Shown here: positions 42,179 to 50,309 of the stretch, in pieces
How positions within the stretch are numbered: position 1 is the stretch's first letter
Layout of the letters: every line of letters begins with the position of its first letter
Source of the DNA: DAOSWM01 sp035380045
GTDB lineage: Bacteria > Bacteroidota > Bacteroidia > Bacteroidales > Tenuifilaceae
Direction: 5' to 3'
DNA: 64,000 bases
Assembly (NCBI GenBank): GCA_035380045.1
Contig: DAOSWM010000002.1
Span: 1-64,000 of the forward strand
Made by a program: the position numbers and the translations under genes
Notes under the pieces: model-generated
The model's database searches: none
What the model was told of the DNA's origin: nothing
The model's input: the letters and a program-made list of their open reading frames with translations, nothing else

Positions 42179-42658
42179 TTACCCTTTCTGGTAATCGGCA
42201 ACTTCAACTTCAATGTTTTTTTCAACAGCAACTTTCTGAACCTTATCCTTTATTTCAACCACTTTGGCGTAGGGCAACCAGCCAAGCTGAATAACTTTTC
42301 GTTTGCCTGTTTTTTTGAAGAATGCCAGGTAAGCGGGGCCTAACTTAACTTTTACAATGGTTTCCCAAATTATTTTTTGCGGAACCTTTTTAAAGAAACC
42401 AAACTGGTACTCAAGGGCATAGTCATCGCTATTCACAAACATTTCGGCTTTGTACCCCACGTAACCGAAGTAAATAAAGGCAAGTGAGTAAACCGCAAAA
42501 GCCAAAAATATCCACTCTTTGGGGTCGTCCTTGCTGTAAAAAATAAAGAATGTTCCAAGGGAAATAATTAGGAAAATTGCTGTTAGAAAAATGAGCATCC
42601 GCTTATAACGACCTCCCTTTTCGGCCATTTGGTTAAGGTTTATCGAGAACGGTTCCAT
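42179..42658 (-). CDS. Two-helix membrane protein with PH-like domain
   Basis: The 159-residue product has two transmembrane helices near 22-42 and 50-70 (LIFLTAIFLIISLGTFFIFY; WIFLAFAVYSLAFIYFGYVG). A soluble C-terminal part (DYALEYQFGFFKKVPQKIIW, LGPAYLAFFKKTGKRKVIQL) has the strand pattern of bacterial PH-like domains. There is no signal peptide. The function is unknown, and it has its own -7 element. Confidence 0.7.
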   Translation of the reverse strand: MEPFSINLNQMAEKGGRYKRMLIFLTAIFLIISLGTFFIFYSKDDPKEWIFLAFAVYSLAFIYFGYVGYKAEMFVNSDDYALEYQFGFFKKVPQKIIWETIVKVKLGPAYLAFFKKTGKRKVIQLGWLPYAKVVEIKDKVQKVAVEKNIEVEVADYQKG

Positions 42659-42689
42659 AGTTTTGGGATTGGTTTAGGAATTATCTATC

Positions 42690-42697
42690 CAAAGGTA
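42690..42697 (-). promoter_or_regulatory. -7 element TACCTTTG of the PH-like gene
   Basis: On the minus strand TACCTTTG fits TAnnTTTG exactly, 31 bases before the ATG. Confidence 0.45.
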
Positions 42698-42757
42698 ACC
42701 CATTTCGTTTTTTATTGAATAAAATTGATGAAAATTATTTGCAAAATTTGGTTGGTA

Positions 42758-42790
42758 GCAAAAAACCCTGTCCAACATCGGACAGGGTTT
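42758..42790 (-). terminator. Terminator of glyA
   Basis: An 11-base perfect stem (42763-42773 with 42780-42790, core ACCCTGTCC) is followed on the minus strand by a T run (complement of AAAAA at 42758-42765). It sits 21 bases past the glyA stop. Confidence 0.85.
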
Positions 42791-42811
42791 AGCATTATTT
42801 TAGTTTAATTA

Positions 42812-44092
42812 TTACCAAGCAAATAGAGGGAAATCGTGCATAAGCTTGTTAACCTTTTCCCTAACGCCATCAATTACCTTTTCGTTGTCGATGTTCGAAA
42901 TAACCTCGTCAATAAAATCAACAATTATGGGCATGTGCTCTTCTTTCAACCCACGGGTTGTAATTGCTGGTGCGCCGACTCTAATGCCTGAGGTTTGGAA
43001 AGGCGATCGGGAGTCGAAAGGAACCATATTTTTGTTAATGGTAATATCGGCCAGAACCAGAGTGTTTTCAACCTTCTTACCTGTAATATCGGGAAACTTA
43101 GTACGTAAGTCGATGAGCATGGAGTGGTTGTCGGTTCCACCTGAAACAACTTTGTAACCCTTGTTAATGAATGCCTTTGCCATTGCTGCAGCATTCTTTT
43201 TAACCTGAATTTGGTAATCCTTGTACTCGGGTTGCAACGCTTCTCCAAATGCTACCGCTTTGGAGGCAATTACGTGCTCAAGTGGTCCGCCTTGTATTCC
43301 AGGGAATACGCTGCTGTTAAGTATTTGCGACATTTTTTTAATTTCACCTTTGGGTGTTTTTATCCCCCAAGGATTCTCGAAATCTTTACCCAAAAGAATA
43401 ATACCGCCACGGGGTCCACGAAGGGTTTTGTGGGTTGTTGATGTAACAATGTGGGCGTATTTTACTGGGTTATCGAGTAAACCGGCAGCAATTAGTCCTG
43501 CTGGGTGAGCCATGTCGATAAGGAGGATGGCGCCAACCTTGTCGGCAATTTCACGCATGCGCTTGTAATCCCACTCGCGCGAGTATGCTGATGCTCCGCC
43601 AACAATAAGCTTCGGCTTATGCTCCAGCGCCAGCTTCTCCATTTGATCGTAGTCAACGGTTTCGGTATCTTTTTTTACTTCGTACGAAACTGCGTTGTAC
43701 CAAATTCCCGACATGTTCACTGGTGATCCGTGAGAAAGGTGTCCACCATGCGACAAATCTAATCCAAGGAAAGTATCGCCTGGTTGCATAACAGCCATAA
43801 AAACGGCCATGTTGGCCTGCGCTCCTGAGTGCGGTTGCACGTTTGCGTACTCGGCATCGAAAAGTTGTTTTAACCTGTCAATAGCTAGCTGCTCGGTTTG
43901 GTCAACAATTTGGCACCCTCCGTAGTAACGTGCTCCTGGGTACCCTTCGGCGTACTTGTTGGTAAGTACTGAGCCCATTGCTTCAAGTACCTGTGGACTA
44001 ACGAAGTTTTCGGATGCAATTAACTCTATGCCATGCATCTGGCGTTGTTTTTCCTGCTCAATGAGGTCAAATACAGTTTTATCTCGTTGCAT
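42812..44092 (-). CDS. glyA: Serine hydroxymethyltransferase
   Basis: The ATG at 44092 (MQRDKTVFDLIEQE, 426 residues) is preferred over an in-frame GTG 18 bases upstream. The PLP enzyme makes glycine and methylene-tetrahydrofolate from serine. It shows GIELIASENFVSPQV, YAEGYPGARYYGG, HSGAQANMAVF, the PLP lysine in VTSTTHKTLRGPRGG and SGIRVGAPAITTRGL. A textbook promoter precedes it and a terminator follows, so it is monocistronic. Confidence 0.98.
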   Translation of the reverse strand: MQRDKTVFDLIEQEKQRQMHGIELIASENFVSPQVLEAMGSVLTNKYAEGYPGARYYGGCQIVDQTEQLAIDRLKQLFDAEYANVQPHSGAQANMAVFMAVMQPGDTFLGLDLSHGGHLSHGSPVNMSGIWYNAVSYEVKKDTETVDYDQMEKLALEHKPKLIVGGASAYSREWDYKRMREIADKVGAILLIDMAHPAGLIAAGLLDNPVKYAHIVTSTTHKTLRGPRGGIILLGKDFENPWGIKTPKGEIKKMSQILNSSVFPGIQGGPLEHVIASKAVAFGEALQPEYKDYQIQVKKNAAAMAKAFINKGYKVVSGGTDNHSMLIDLRTKFPDITGKKVENTLVLADITINKNMVPFDSRSPFQTSGIRVGAPAITTRGLKEEHMPIIVDFIDEVISNIDNEKVIDGVREKVNKLMHDFPLFAW

Positions 44093-44109
44093 ATTATTTA
44101 TTTTTTGCA

Positions 44110-44140
44110 CAAAGTTATGTGTTTTTGTGTTGGCAGCAAA
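44110..44140 (-). promoter_or_regulatory. Promoter of glyA, TTTG-N19-TAACTTTG
   Basis: On the minus strand, TTTG (complement of 44137-44140), exactly 19 bases, then TAACTTTG (complement of 44110-44117). It matches the Bacteroidota -33/-7 promoter fully and lies about 18 bases before the ATG. Confidence 0.8.
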
Positions 44141-44152
44141 TTGATTATTGAA

Positions 44153-44539
44153 TTAGGACTGGCCCAATATGTTAAGAATTTTTTGAATAGAGAAGTTACT
44201 TATTGGTTTGTTTAAAAATGCAACCATGCCAATTTCGTAGCATGCTTCTTCCATGTTGGAATGGGCGAATGCTGTTTGGGCCACTATTCGGGTTTCGGGG
44301 TGTTTTGCAAGAATCTGTTTCGACACATCAAGCCCATTTATATCGGGAAGGCGAATGTCCATTAATACCAAATCAGGAACAGGATTGTTTTCGAAATAGT
44401 CAATGGCCTCGGCACCAGTTTTCATAAAGTGCATCGTAATGCCCTTATTTTTAAGAACTTCGCGGTAAAGGGCTCGGCTAATGTTATCATCCTCAACAAT
44501 AAGAATGGTTTTCCCTTCGTATTGGCTAGCTGAATCCAT
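44153..44539 (-). CDS. Single-domain response regulator
   Basis: This 128-residue protein is a receiver domain alone: ILIVEDDNISRAL, DLVLMDIRLPDINGLDV with the phosphorylated Asp, RIVAQTAFA and FLNKPI. It has no output domain, so it would act by protein contact (CheY or Spo0F type). The end of the receiver in the hybrid kinase at 37157 resembles it in style (IIAQTANAMSE) but is distinct. No kinase is adjacent; the gene is alone, divergent from the Crp-like regulator. Confidence 0.92.
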   Translation of the reverse strand: MDSASQYEGKTILIVEDDNISRALYREVLKNKGITMHFMKTGAEAIDYFENNPVPDLVLMDIRLPDINGLDVSKQILAKHPETRIVAQTAFAHSNMEEACYEIGMVAFLNKPISNFSIQKILNILGQS

Positions 44540-44804
44540 AATTCTTTCGTTTTAAAATTGTATGCAAATATACTAAACCTAACTTACTTATTTATTTTTT
44601 TATGAGCCATAAATTGTAAAAAGAGGAGTAACTTTTTTTAATTATCGAAATTTATTTCTAAAACAGGCTAAATATTAGCATTAATCTAGCTTTTTGTGCT
44701 GTTTATACCATGCAGAGTTATCAATAATCACAATTCGTTTGTTAAATAGAGCTTTTTGTATTTTCCAACGTAAAATATATTTAGAAATCAATTTCACAAT
44801 AATT

Positions 44805-45467
44805 ATGGCAGAGTTAATTTGGTTAAAGTCGGTACTCAACCCTGCGGAACTTGAGTTACTTGAAAAAAAATCAACGGTAGTGCATTATACCAAACGTGAT
44901 GTGATAATTAAGAAAGGAGAGTTTATAACCAACGTGATGATTATCCTTAATGGGTTTGTTAAAGTTGAGACAGAAGAAGGAGGCAACACTTTTATTATTG
45001 ATATTATTCCTGCTGTTAATATGATAGGGATTCCAATCTTTTTGGGTTCTACCAAACACAGGTATAGCATTACGGCACTCTCACAGGTTACCATCCAGTT
45101 TTTCCCGATAGAATTCTTTCTAAGCACTCTTGAGCAAAATGGAAGAGCTGCCATGTCGTTAATGGAGTATAGCAATAAGAGGGTTGTAACACCGTTGATA
45201 GAAAAGCTAAGTTACATGAACCGTAATAGTATAAGAGAAAGGTTGGCGAAGTTGCTGCTTCATTTTTCGAAAGACATTCATAAACAAGCTTCATTCACAT
45301 TGCTTTTGAGCAGACATGAGATAGCCAGCATGATTGGTTTTTCGCGTGAGAATGTTATTCGAATGCTTTCTGAGTTTAACTCTAATGGAATTATTCGCCT
45401 GAAGGGGAAAAGTATATTGATTCTTGATTTAAAAAGACTTGAAGAGTTGGCGGGGAACTCAAAATGA
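44805..45467 (+). CDS. Crp/Fnr family regulator
   Basis: I take the ATG at 44805 (220 residues, MAELIWLKSVLNPAELEL). An upstream open frame has no family match. The cNMP-binding-like barrel spans about 10-120 (VIIKKGEFITNVMIILNGFV; FLGSTKHRYSITALSQV) and the HTH about 150-215 (LSRHEIASMIGFSRENVIRM). There is no N-terminal Cys cluster, so it is not a classic FNR. The effector is unknown. Single gene after a 265-base AT-rich gap without other features. Confidence 0.9.
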   Translation: MAELIWLKSVLNPAELELLEKKSTVVHYTKRDVIIKKGEFITNVMIILNGFVKVETEEGGNTFIIDIIPAVNMIGIPIFLGSTKHRYSITALSQVTIQFFPIEFFLSTLEQNGRAAMSLMEYSNKRVVTPLIEKLSYMNRNSIRERLAKLLLHFSKDIHKQASFTLLLSRHEIASMIGFSRENVIRMLSEFNSNGIIRLKGKSILILDLKRLEELAGNSK

Positions 45468-45511
45468 TTATTTATAATATACAGATAATCAGTGAAAAAG
45501 ATACATTTAGT

Positions 45512-47290
45512 TTACTCGTCTGAGAATTGGACAAGCATATTCCTATAGGCAGAGAAAATCTTTGATTTTGACACAAATCCAAGGTACTTCCCTTTGTCAA
45601 TTACAGGTAGATTCCACGCGTTAGTTTCCTCAAATTTTCTCATAACCAAGTCCATGGGCTCATCGGCGATGATAAATTCAGGAGGGATTGTCATTAGCTC
45701 CCTCACATAGGTGTTCTCATACTTTTCTGTGTTGAACATAAGTTCCCGAACATCATCAAGAAGAACGATTCCTAGCATGATACCTGAGGGGTCAACAACC
45801 GGGAAAATATTCCTTTTTGTTTTGCTTATTGCTTTAACCATTTTTCCAAGCGTGTCGTCAGGGTTAAGCACAATGAAATCATTCTCAACAACATTGCCTA
45901 ACCTTAGAAGCGTTAGCACAGCCTTGTCCTTATGGTGAGTTATTAGTTCTCCCTTAGCCGCAAGTCTTTTGGTGTATATTGAGTGCGGTTCAAAATACAT
46001 AATTGTTAAATATGCAATGGTTGACGTAATCATAAGAGGGATAAATAAAGCGTAACCCCCTGTTAATTCGGCAATTAAAAATATAGCGGTAAGAGGTGCG
46101 TGCATAACTCCAGCCATCATTCCAGCCATTCCAACAAGGGTGAAGTTCCCTTCGTTTAAGTTCGTTCCGAAAACAATGTTTGTAAGCTTCGACATAAAAA
46201 AACCGGCAACACCACCCATGAAAAGGGTAGGTGCAAAGGTTCCCCCAATTCCTCCTGCCCCAGTTGTTGCAGCCATTGCAAATACTTTAAAAATAAGAAG
46301 CAATGCCAGCGATGCGAGGAGTACCCATTGGTTCTCGTGCAGCGGGTACAACAGGCTATTTTTAAGGATTTCCTGAGGCTCGCTCCCAAGTAACGTTTGC
46401 AGTGTGTCGTAACCTTCTCCGTAGAGCGGTGGGAAGAGAAAAATAAGTAGCCCCAGTATTAGTCCACCAAAAATTGCCTTCTTGTAGGGGTTTTTTACGT
46501 TTGCGAATTTCCCTTCTATACGCATAGCAGTGTGGGTGAAGTAGAAGGAAATCATTCCGCAAAAAACGCCCAGAATTATAAAGAAAGGGATTTTGTATAA
46601 TGCAAACTGTTCAACAATTTCAAAAGTGAAGAGAACATCCTTCCCAAGAAGGAAGTAGGATACAGTGGTTGCTGTAACTGCAGCAATTAGCAATGGAACT
46701 ATTGAGGCCATCGTTAAATCGAGCATAAGAACTTCCAGCGTAAAAATTAAACCTGCAAGTGGAGCCTTGAAAATTGAGGCGATGGCTGCTGCTGCCCCGC
46801 AACCTAACAACAGGGTCATATTCTTGTAGTTGAGCCTGAAGAATTGGGCAACGTTGGAGCCAATGGCTGCTCCAGTATAAACAATAGGAGCCTCGGCACC
46901 AACCGAACCGCCAAAGCCAATGGTTATTGTGCTGGAAACTATGGAGGAGTATGTGTTGTGGCGTTTTATTCTGCTATTATTCCTCGAAATAGCGTATAGT
47001 ATTCGAGAAACCCCATGCCCAATATTGTCTCTAATTAAGTATTTAACGAAGAGGAATGTTAGTATTATTCCAATCCCTGGCAACGCTAGAAAGATATAGC
47101 TAATCGACCCCTTTTCTAGTATTCTTTCCAGTAAGTTATGTGTGAACCCAATTGTATTTTTAAGAATAACCGACGCCAACCCACTTAATATACCTACAAC
47201 TCCGCTTAAAACCAGCAGTAACCTTTTTTCCCCTAACTTTCGCAGGGTTAGCAGCCAAAAATTTGTGATACTTGAAATATTGAGCTTCAT
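45512..47290 (-). CDS. ClC-family chloride transporter with CBS domains
   Basis: The 592-residue membrane protein has the ClC fold (about 1-435) plus a C-terminal pair of CBS domains (about 445-585). Selectivity elements are GSVGAEAP, where E133 is the gating glutamate; LAGLIFTLEVLM, whose Glu matches the internal proton glutamate of exchangers; and GGIGGTFAPTLFMGG. Both glutamates suggest a chloride/proton antiporter rather than a channel. CBS domains probably bind a nucleotide. Divergent from the DUF3108 gene. Confidence 0.93.
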   Translation of the reverse strand: MKLNISSITNFWLLTLRKLGEKRLLLVLSGVVGILSGLASVILKNTIGFTHNLLERILEKGSISYIFLALPGIGIILTFLFVKYLIRDNIGHGVSRILYAISRNNSRIKRHNTYSSIVSSTITIGFGGSVGAEAPIVYTGAAIGSNVAQFFRLNYKNMTLLLGCGAAAAIASIFKAPLAGLIFTLEVLMLDLTMASIVPLLIAAVTATTVSYFLLGKDVLFTFEIVEQFALYKIPFFIILGVFCGMISFYFTHTAMRIEGKFANVKNPYKKAIFGGLILGLLIFLFPPLYGEGYDTLQTLLGSEPQEILKNSLLYPLHENQWVLLASLALLLIFKVFAMAATTGAGGIGGTFAPTLFMGGVAGFFMSKLTNIVFGTNLNEGNFTLVGMAGMMAGVMHAPLTAIFLIAELTGGYALFIPLMITSTIAYLTIMYFEPHSIYTKRLAAKGELITHHKDKAVLTLLRLGNVVENDFIVLNPDDTLGKMVKAISKTKRNIFPVVDPSGIMLGIVLLDDVRELMFNTEKYENTYVRELMTIPPEFIIADEPMDLVMRKFEETNAWNLPVIDKGKYLGFVSKSKIFSAYRNMLVQFSDE

Positions 47291-47325
47291 TAATCGTTAT
47301 TCATTACAACGAATTATTAATTCCA

Positions 47326-47345
47326 TAGTTTTGCCCACAAAACTA
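47326..47345. promoter_or_regulatory. Palindrome of two facing -7-like elements
   Basis: TAGTTTTG (47326-47333), CCCA, then CAAAACTA (47338-47345) form a perfect 8-4-8 inverted repeat. Each arm matches TAnnTTTG on its own strand, one pointing at the ClC gene and one at the DUF3108 gene. I see no matching -33 on either side. Confidence 0.5.
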
Positions 47346-47385
47346 ATGTTATTTTGCCATTGTTAAAATAGAATAAAGTTTTTAA

Positions 47386-48207
47386 ATGCGAGCCATACTT
47401 CTTTTGTTGCTGGTATTTTGTTCCTCTTTGCCTTATGTTTCCTCGCAGGAATATGAAAAATGCGATGTGGTAAATACTTCGTTTAGGGTTGGCGAAGAGA
47501 TTACCTACGTTTTAAGCTACACATGGTTCTTTATTTGGACCGATGTTGGCGAAGCCAAATTTACAGTAAAAAGCGAGAAGAAGCTGGGCGTTGATGCTCT
47601 TCACCTTCATGCAGTGGGATACTCGTATCCATTCTACGACTGGTTCTTCAAGGTTCGCGATCTATACGAATCATGGGTAAATCCGGTTACCCTTAAGCCA
47701 ATTTATTTTAACCGTGATATTTATGAGGGCGGATTCACCAAGGAGAACGAGTACACTTTCAACTGGCCAAATTTATTAGTAAATGCTCGTGAAAAAAGAA
47801 GGGACGGGCCGAACCTGTTCGAATCAGTTAGGCTTGAGCCGTGTACCTATGACATAGTATCGGCCATTTATGCAACCCGGAACCTTGATTTTAAGGACGT
47901 TGTTGCTGGGGCAACATTCCCTGTGACCATAGTGCTCGACAGAGAATTGTATCATGCAAACTACACGTTTGTTGGTAGGGAGGTGAAGAACGTGAAGGGA
48001 ATGGGCAGGTTTAAAACTATGAAGTTTCGAGTAAGCTTAATTGCTGGGGATGTTTTTGAGGAAGGGCAGTACATGTTTGTTTGGGTAAGTGACGATGAGA
48101 ACCATATTCCGTTGCTTGTTGAATCACCCATTATTGTTGGTACAGTTAGGGCAAGAGTGGCTAGCATGAGGGGGCTAAGGCATGGGTTGAGTTCGCAGCT
48201 AAAGTAG
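47386..48207 (+). CDS. DUF3108 family exported protein
   Basis: This 273-residue protein has a signal peptide (about 1-21, ending YVSSQ). The body has the DUF3108 pattern: FRVGEEITYVLSYTWFFIWT, VGEAKFTVKSEK, FKVRDLYESWVNPVTLKPIY and FVWVSDDENHIPLLVESPII. DUF3108 proteins are periplasmic, with a LolA-like beta fold in some predictions; function is not known. It is transcribed away from the ClC gene and may share its promoter region. Confidence 0.9.
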   Translation: MRAILLLLLVFCSSLPYVSSQEYEKCDVVNTSFRVGEEITYVLSYTWFFIWTDVGEAKFTVKSEKKLGVDALHLHAVGYSYPFYDWFFKVRDLYESWVNPVTLKPIYFNRDIYEGGFTKENEYTFNWPNLLVNAREKRRDGPNLFESVRLEPCTYDIVSAIYATRNLDFKDVVAGATFPVTIVLDRELYHANYTFVGREVKNVKGMGRFKTMKFRVSLIAGDVFEEGQYMFVWVSDDENHIPLLVESPIIVGTVRARVASMRGLRHGLSSQLK

Positions 48208-48227
48208 GTTTGTACCCTTAGTAAAAA

Positions 48228-50150
48228 TTATTTGTTCCAGCTTAGAAGCCCTTCATTATTCTTAATTATTTTGCTATTATCAAGTAACCAACGTATTACG
48301 GTGGTTGTTCTTTCGGCAGGATGGCTTATGTTGTCAATTAGCTCCTCTATACTGTAAGGCTTTTCTAGAAGGGAGAGTTTCACCTTTTCAAGAATCTTAT
48401 CGAATTGATACTTGCTCATGTTCAGTTCGTTTCGCGATGTGCAAACATCGCACTTACCGCATCGGTAGGCATTCTTCTCTCCAAAGTATTCGAGCAGCGA
48501 TTGGCTTCTGCATTTTGTAGTTCCCTCGGCGTAGGAGAGCATTGCGTTAACCCGTGATAGGTAGCGTTGTTTCCTGTCGTTATAGTTCTCTTTGCTAATA
48601 AGGAGGTTCTTTTCATCGAGCCGCTCCTCGGTGAAAATTATTAACGGTGTTTTTTTTCTGGGTATGTAGTTTGTAATTTTTGCTTTACTCAACTTCAATA
48701 GGTTTTCGGTAACCTTTGCTATAGGAAGTCCACTTAGCTTTGCTATATAGTTTTCATCAATACGAACGTAATCACTAAACAATCCGGCAAAGTTCCGAAG
48801 GAGTAGCTTAATAAAACCATCCATATCCGAGTTAGCAACCTGGTACTTGTATAGTTCATTTTTGTCAACAATGATAATCATTCTGCTAGGGTTATCAAGT
48901 TCATCTGTTAGCTCAATGTAACCTTCTCTCTCTAAAAATTTCAGGGAGCTGTATGCTTTGGTTGAACTCAGTTTGAAGGCTGAAGCGAAATCCATGAGAT
49001 TGAAGTCGTAAACTTCACCCTTCCCTCCTCCGTAGGCAACACCGAGAAATGAGCAGAGGGCCTGGTAGGTTCGCTTAATTTCATCGGGCTCAGGGAAAGC
49101 CGTATCAATTCTTTGCTGAATTTTTGTTTTATCGGAGTTGTTGAAAAGCATTATGGCGTATGCTAGTTTCCCGTCGCGACCGCCTCTTCCTGCCTCCTGG
49201 AAGTATGCTTCAGGCGAGTCGGGTAAATCCATATGAACTACAAAACGAACATCGGGCTTATCAATTCCCATCCCGAAGGCGTTGGTTGATACAATTATGC
49301 GGGTTCTGTTGTTTTGCCAGTCGTCCTGTTTCGCATTTCGAATCTCCGAGGAAAGCCCCGCATGGTAGTAGTCAGTCGAATAACCCTCCTTCTGTAGGAA
49401 CGTTGCAACTTCTTTGGTTTTCATCCTGTTTCGTACGTAAACAACTCCGGTTCCTGGGATATTTTGAACAATGCGAAGTAGGTGTTTGTTTTTATCTTCC
49501 ACATTTCTAACCAGGTAAATGAGGTTCTTGCGTTCGAAGCTCATTCTGAATACTCTCTCTTCAAGAAAACCCAGCTTACGCTGTATGTCGTCAACAACTT
49601 CGGGCGTAGCTGTTGCTGTAACAGCAAGGAATGGAACGGTGGGTAGCAGCTCTCGCAGGTCGGCAATTTTTAGGTACGAGGGGCGAAAATCGTAGCCCCA
49701 CTGCGAAATGCAGTGCGATTCGTCAATGGCAATAAGGTTTACCTTTAGTTTTTGAAGCCGAACCCTGAAAAGTTCGGTTCCCAACCTTTCGGGGGAGAGG
49801 TAAATAAACTTGTAGTTTCCGTATGCACAGTTGTCGAGGGCAATTTCCAACTCGTGTCGGTTCATGCCTGAGTGAAGCGCAACGGCTTTTATTCCCTTCT
49901 TCTTCAGGTTTTCAACCTGATCCTTCATTAGCGCAATTAGGGGAGTTACCACTACGCAGATGCCATCTTTTGCGAGGGCGGGTACCTGAAAAGTAATAGA
50001 CTTGCCCCCGCCCGTGGGCATCAGCGCCAATGTATCATGCCCATCGTATACCGATTGGATTATTTCCTCTTGTATCGACCTAAATTTCTGGAAACCCCAG
50101 TATTGAAATAATATTTTTTCGAAATGATTCAAACCAATGTTATACTTCAT
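48228..50150 (-). CDS. recQ: ATP-dependent DNA helicase RecQ
   Basis: The 640-residue product has SF2 helicase motifs MPTGGGKS (about 44-51), DESHCISQWGYDFRPSY (about 143), VTATATPEV, STNAFGMGIDKPDVRFVVH and QEAGRGGRDG. A RecQ-C zinc-binding region follows (CRSQSLLEYFGEKNAYRCGK with CDVC). It ends soon after a winged-helix-like segment, without an obvious HRDC domain. RecQ unwinds branched DNA in repair. It is a single gene, convergent with the DUF3108 gene. Confidence 0.97.
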   Translation of the reverse strand: MKYNIGLNHFEKILFQYWGFQKFRSIQEEIIQSVYDGHDTLALMPTGGGKSITFQVPALAKDGICVVVTPLIALMKDQVENLKKKGIKAVALHSGMNRHELEIALDNCAYGNYKFIYLSPERLGTELFRVRLQKLKVNLIAIDESHCISQWGYDFRPSYLKIADLRELLPTVPFLAVTATATPEVVDDIQRKLGFLEERVFRMSFERKNLIYLVRNVEDKNKHLLRIVQNIPGTGVVYVRNRMKTKEVATFLQKEGYSTDYYHAGLSSEIRNAKQDDWQNNRTRIIVSTNAFGMGIDKPDVRFVVHMDLPDSPEAYFQEAGRGGRDGKLAYAIMLFNNSDKTKIQQRIDTAFPEPDEIKRTYQALCSFLGVAYGGGKGEVYDFNLMDFASAFKLSSTKAYSSLKFLEREGYIELTDELDNPSRMIIIVDKNELYKYQVANSDMDGFIKLLLRNFAGLFSDYVRIDENYIAKLSGLPIAKVTENLLKLSKAKITNYIPRKKTPLIIFTEERLDEKNLLISKENYNDRKQRYLSRVNAMLSYAEGTTKCRSQSLLEYFGEKNAYRCGKCDVCTSRNELNMSKYQFDKILEKVKLSLLEKPYSIEELIDNISHPAERTTTVIRWLLDNSKIIKNNEGLLSWNK

Positions 50151-50251
50151 ACAAAACTAATGGTTTTTATTAAGCTAGCAACAATGTGAACGTTCCCTTT
50201 ACCACCATCGATGTATTTTACATGAAATTCAATATAAATAGCTGGTAACCC

Positions 50252-50282
50252 TTTGTGTGAAAGCCATTATTTTGTAACTTGG
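50252..50282 (+). promoter_or_regulatory. Probable guaB promoter, TTTG-N19-TAACTTGG
   Basis: TTTG (50252-50255), 19 bases, then TAACTTGG (50275-50282), one mismatch from TAnnTTTG. It ends 27 bases before the guaB ATG. Confidence 0.6.
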
Positions 50283-50309
50283 CAGCTCAAAAAAAACACC
50301 AAAACAGCC

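Noticed and set aside
44540..44804. 265-base gap before the Crp/Fnr gene, checked for a small RNA, operator or riboswitch
   Set aside because: AT-rich with no stable hairpin, no conserved box and no clear -33/-7 pair; an in-frame extension of the gene covers part of it but does not resemble the family.
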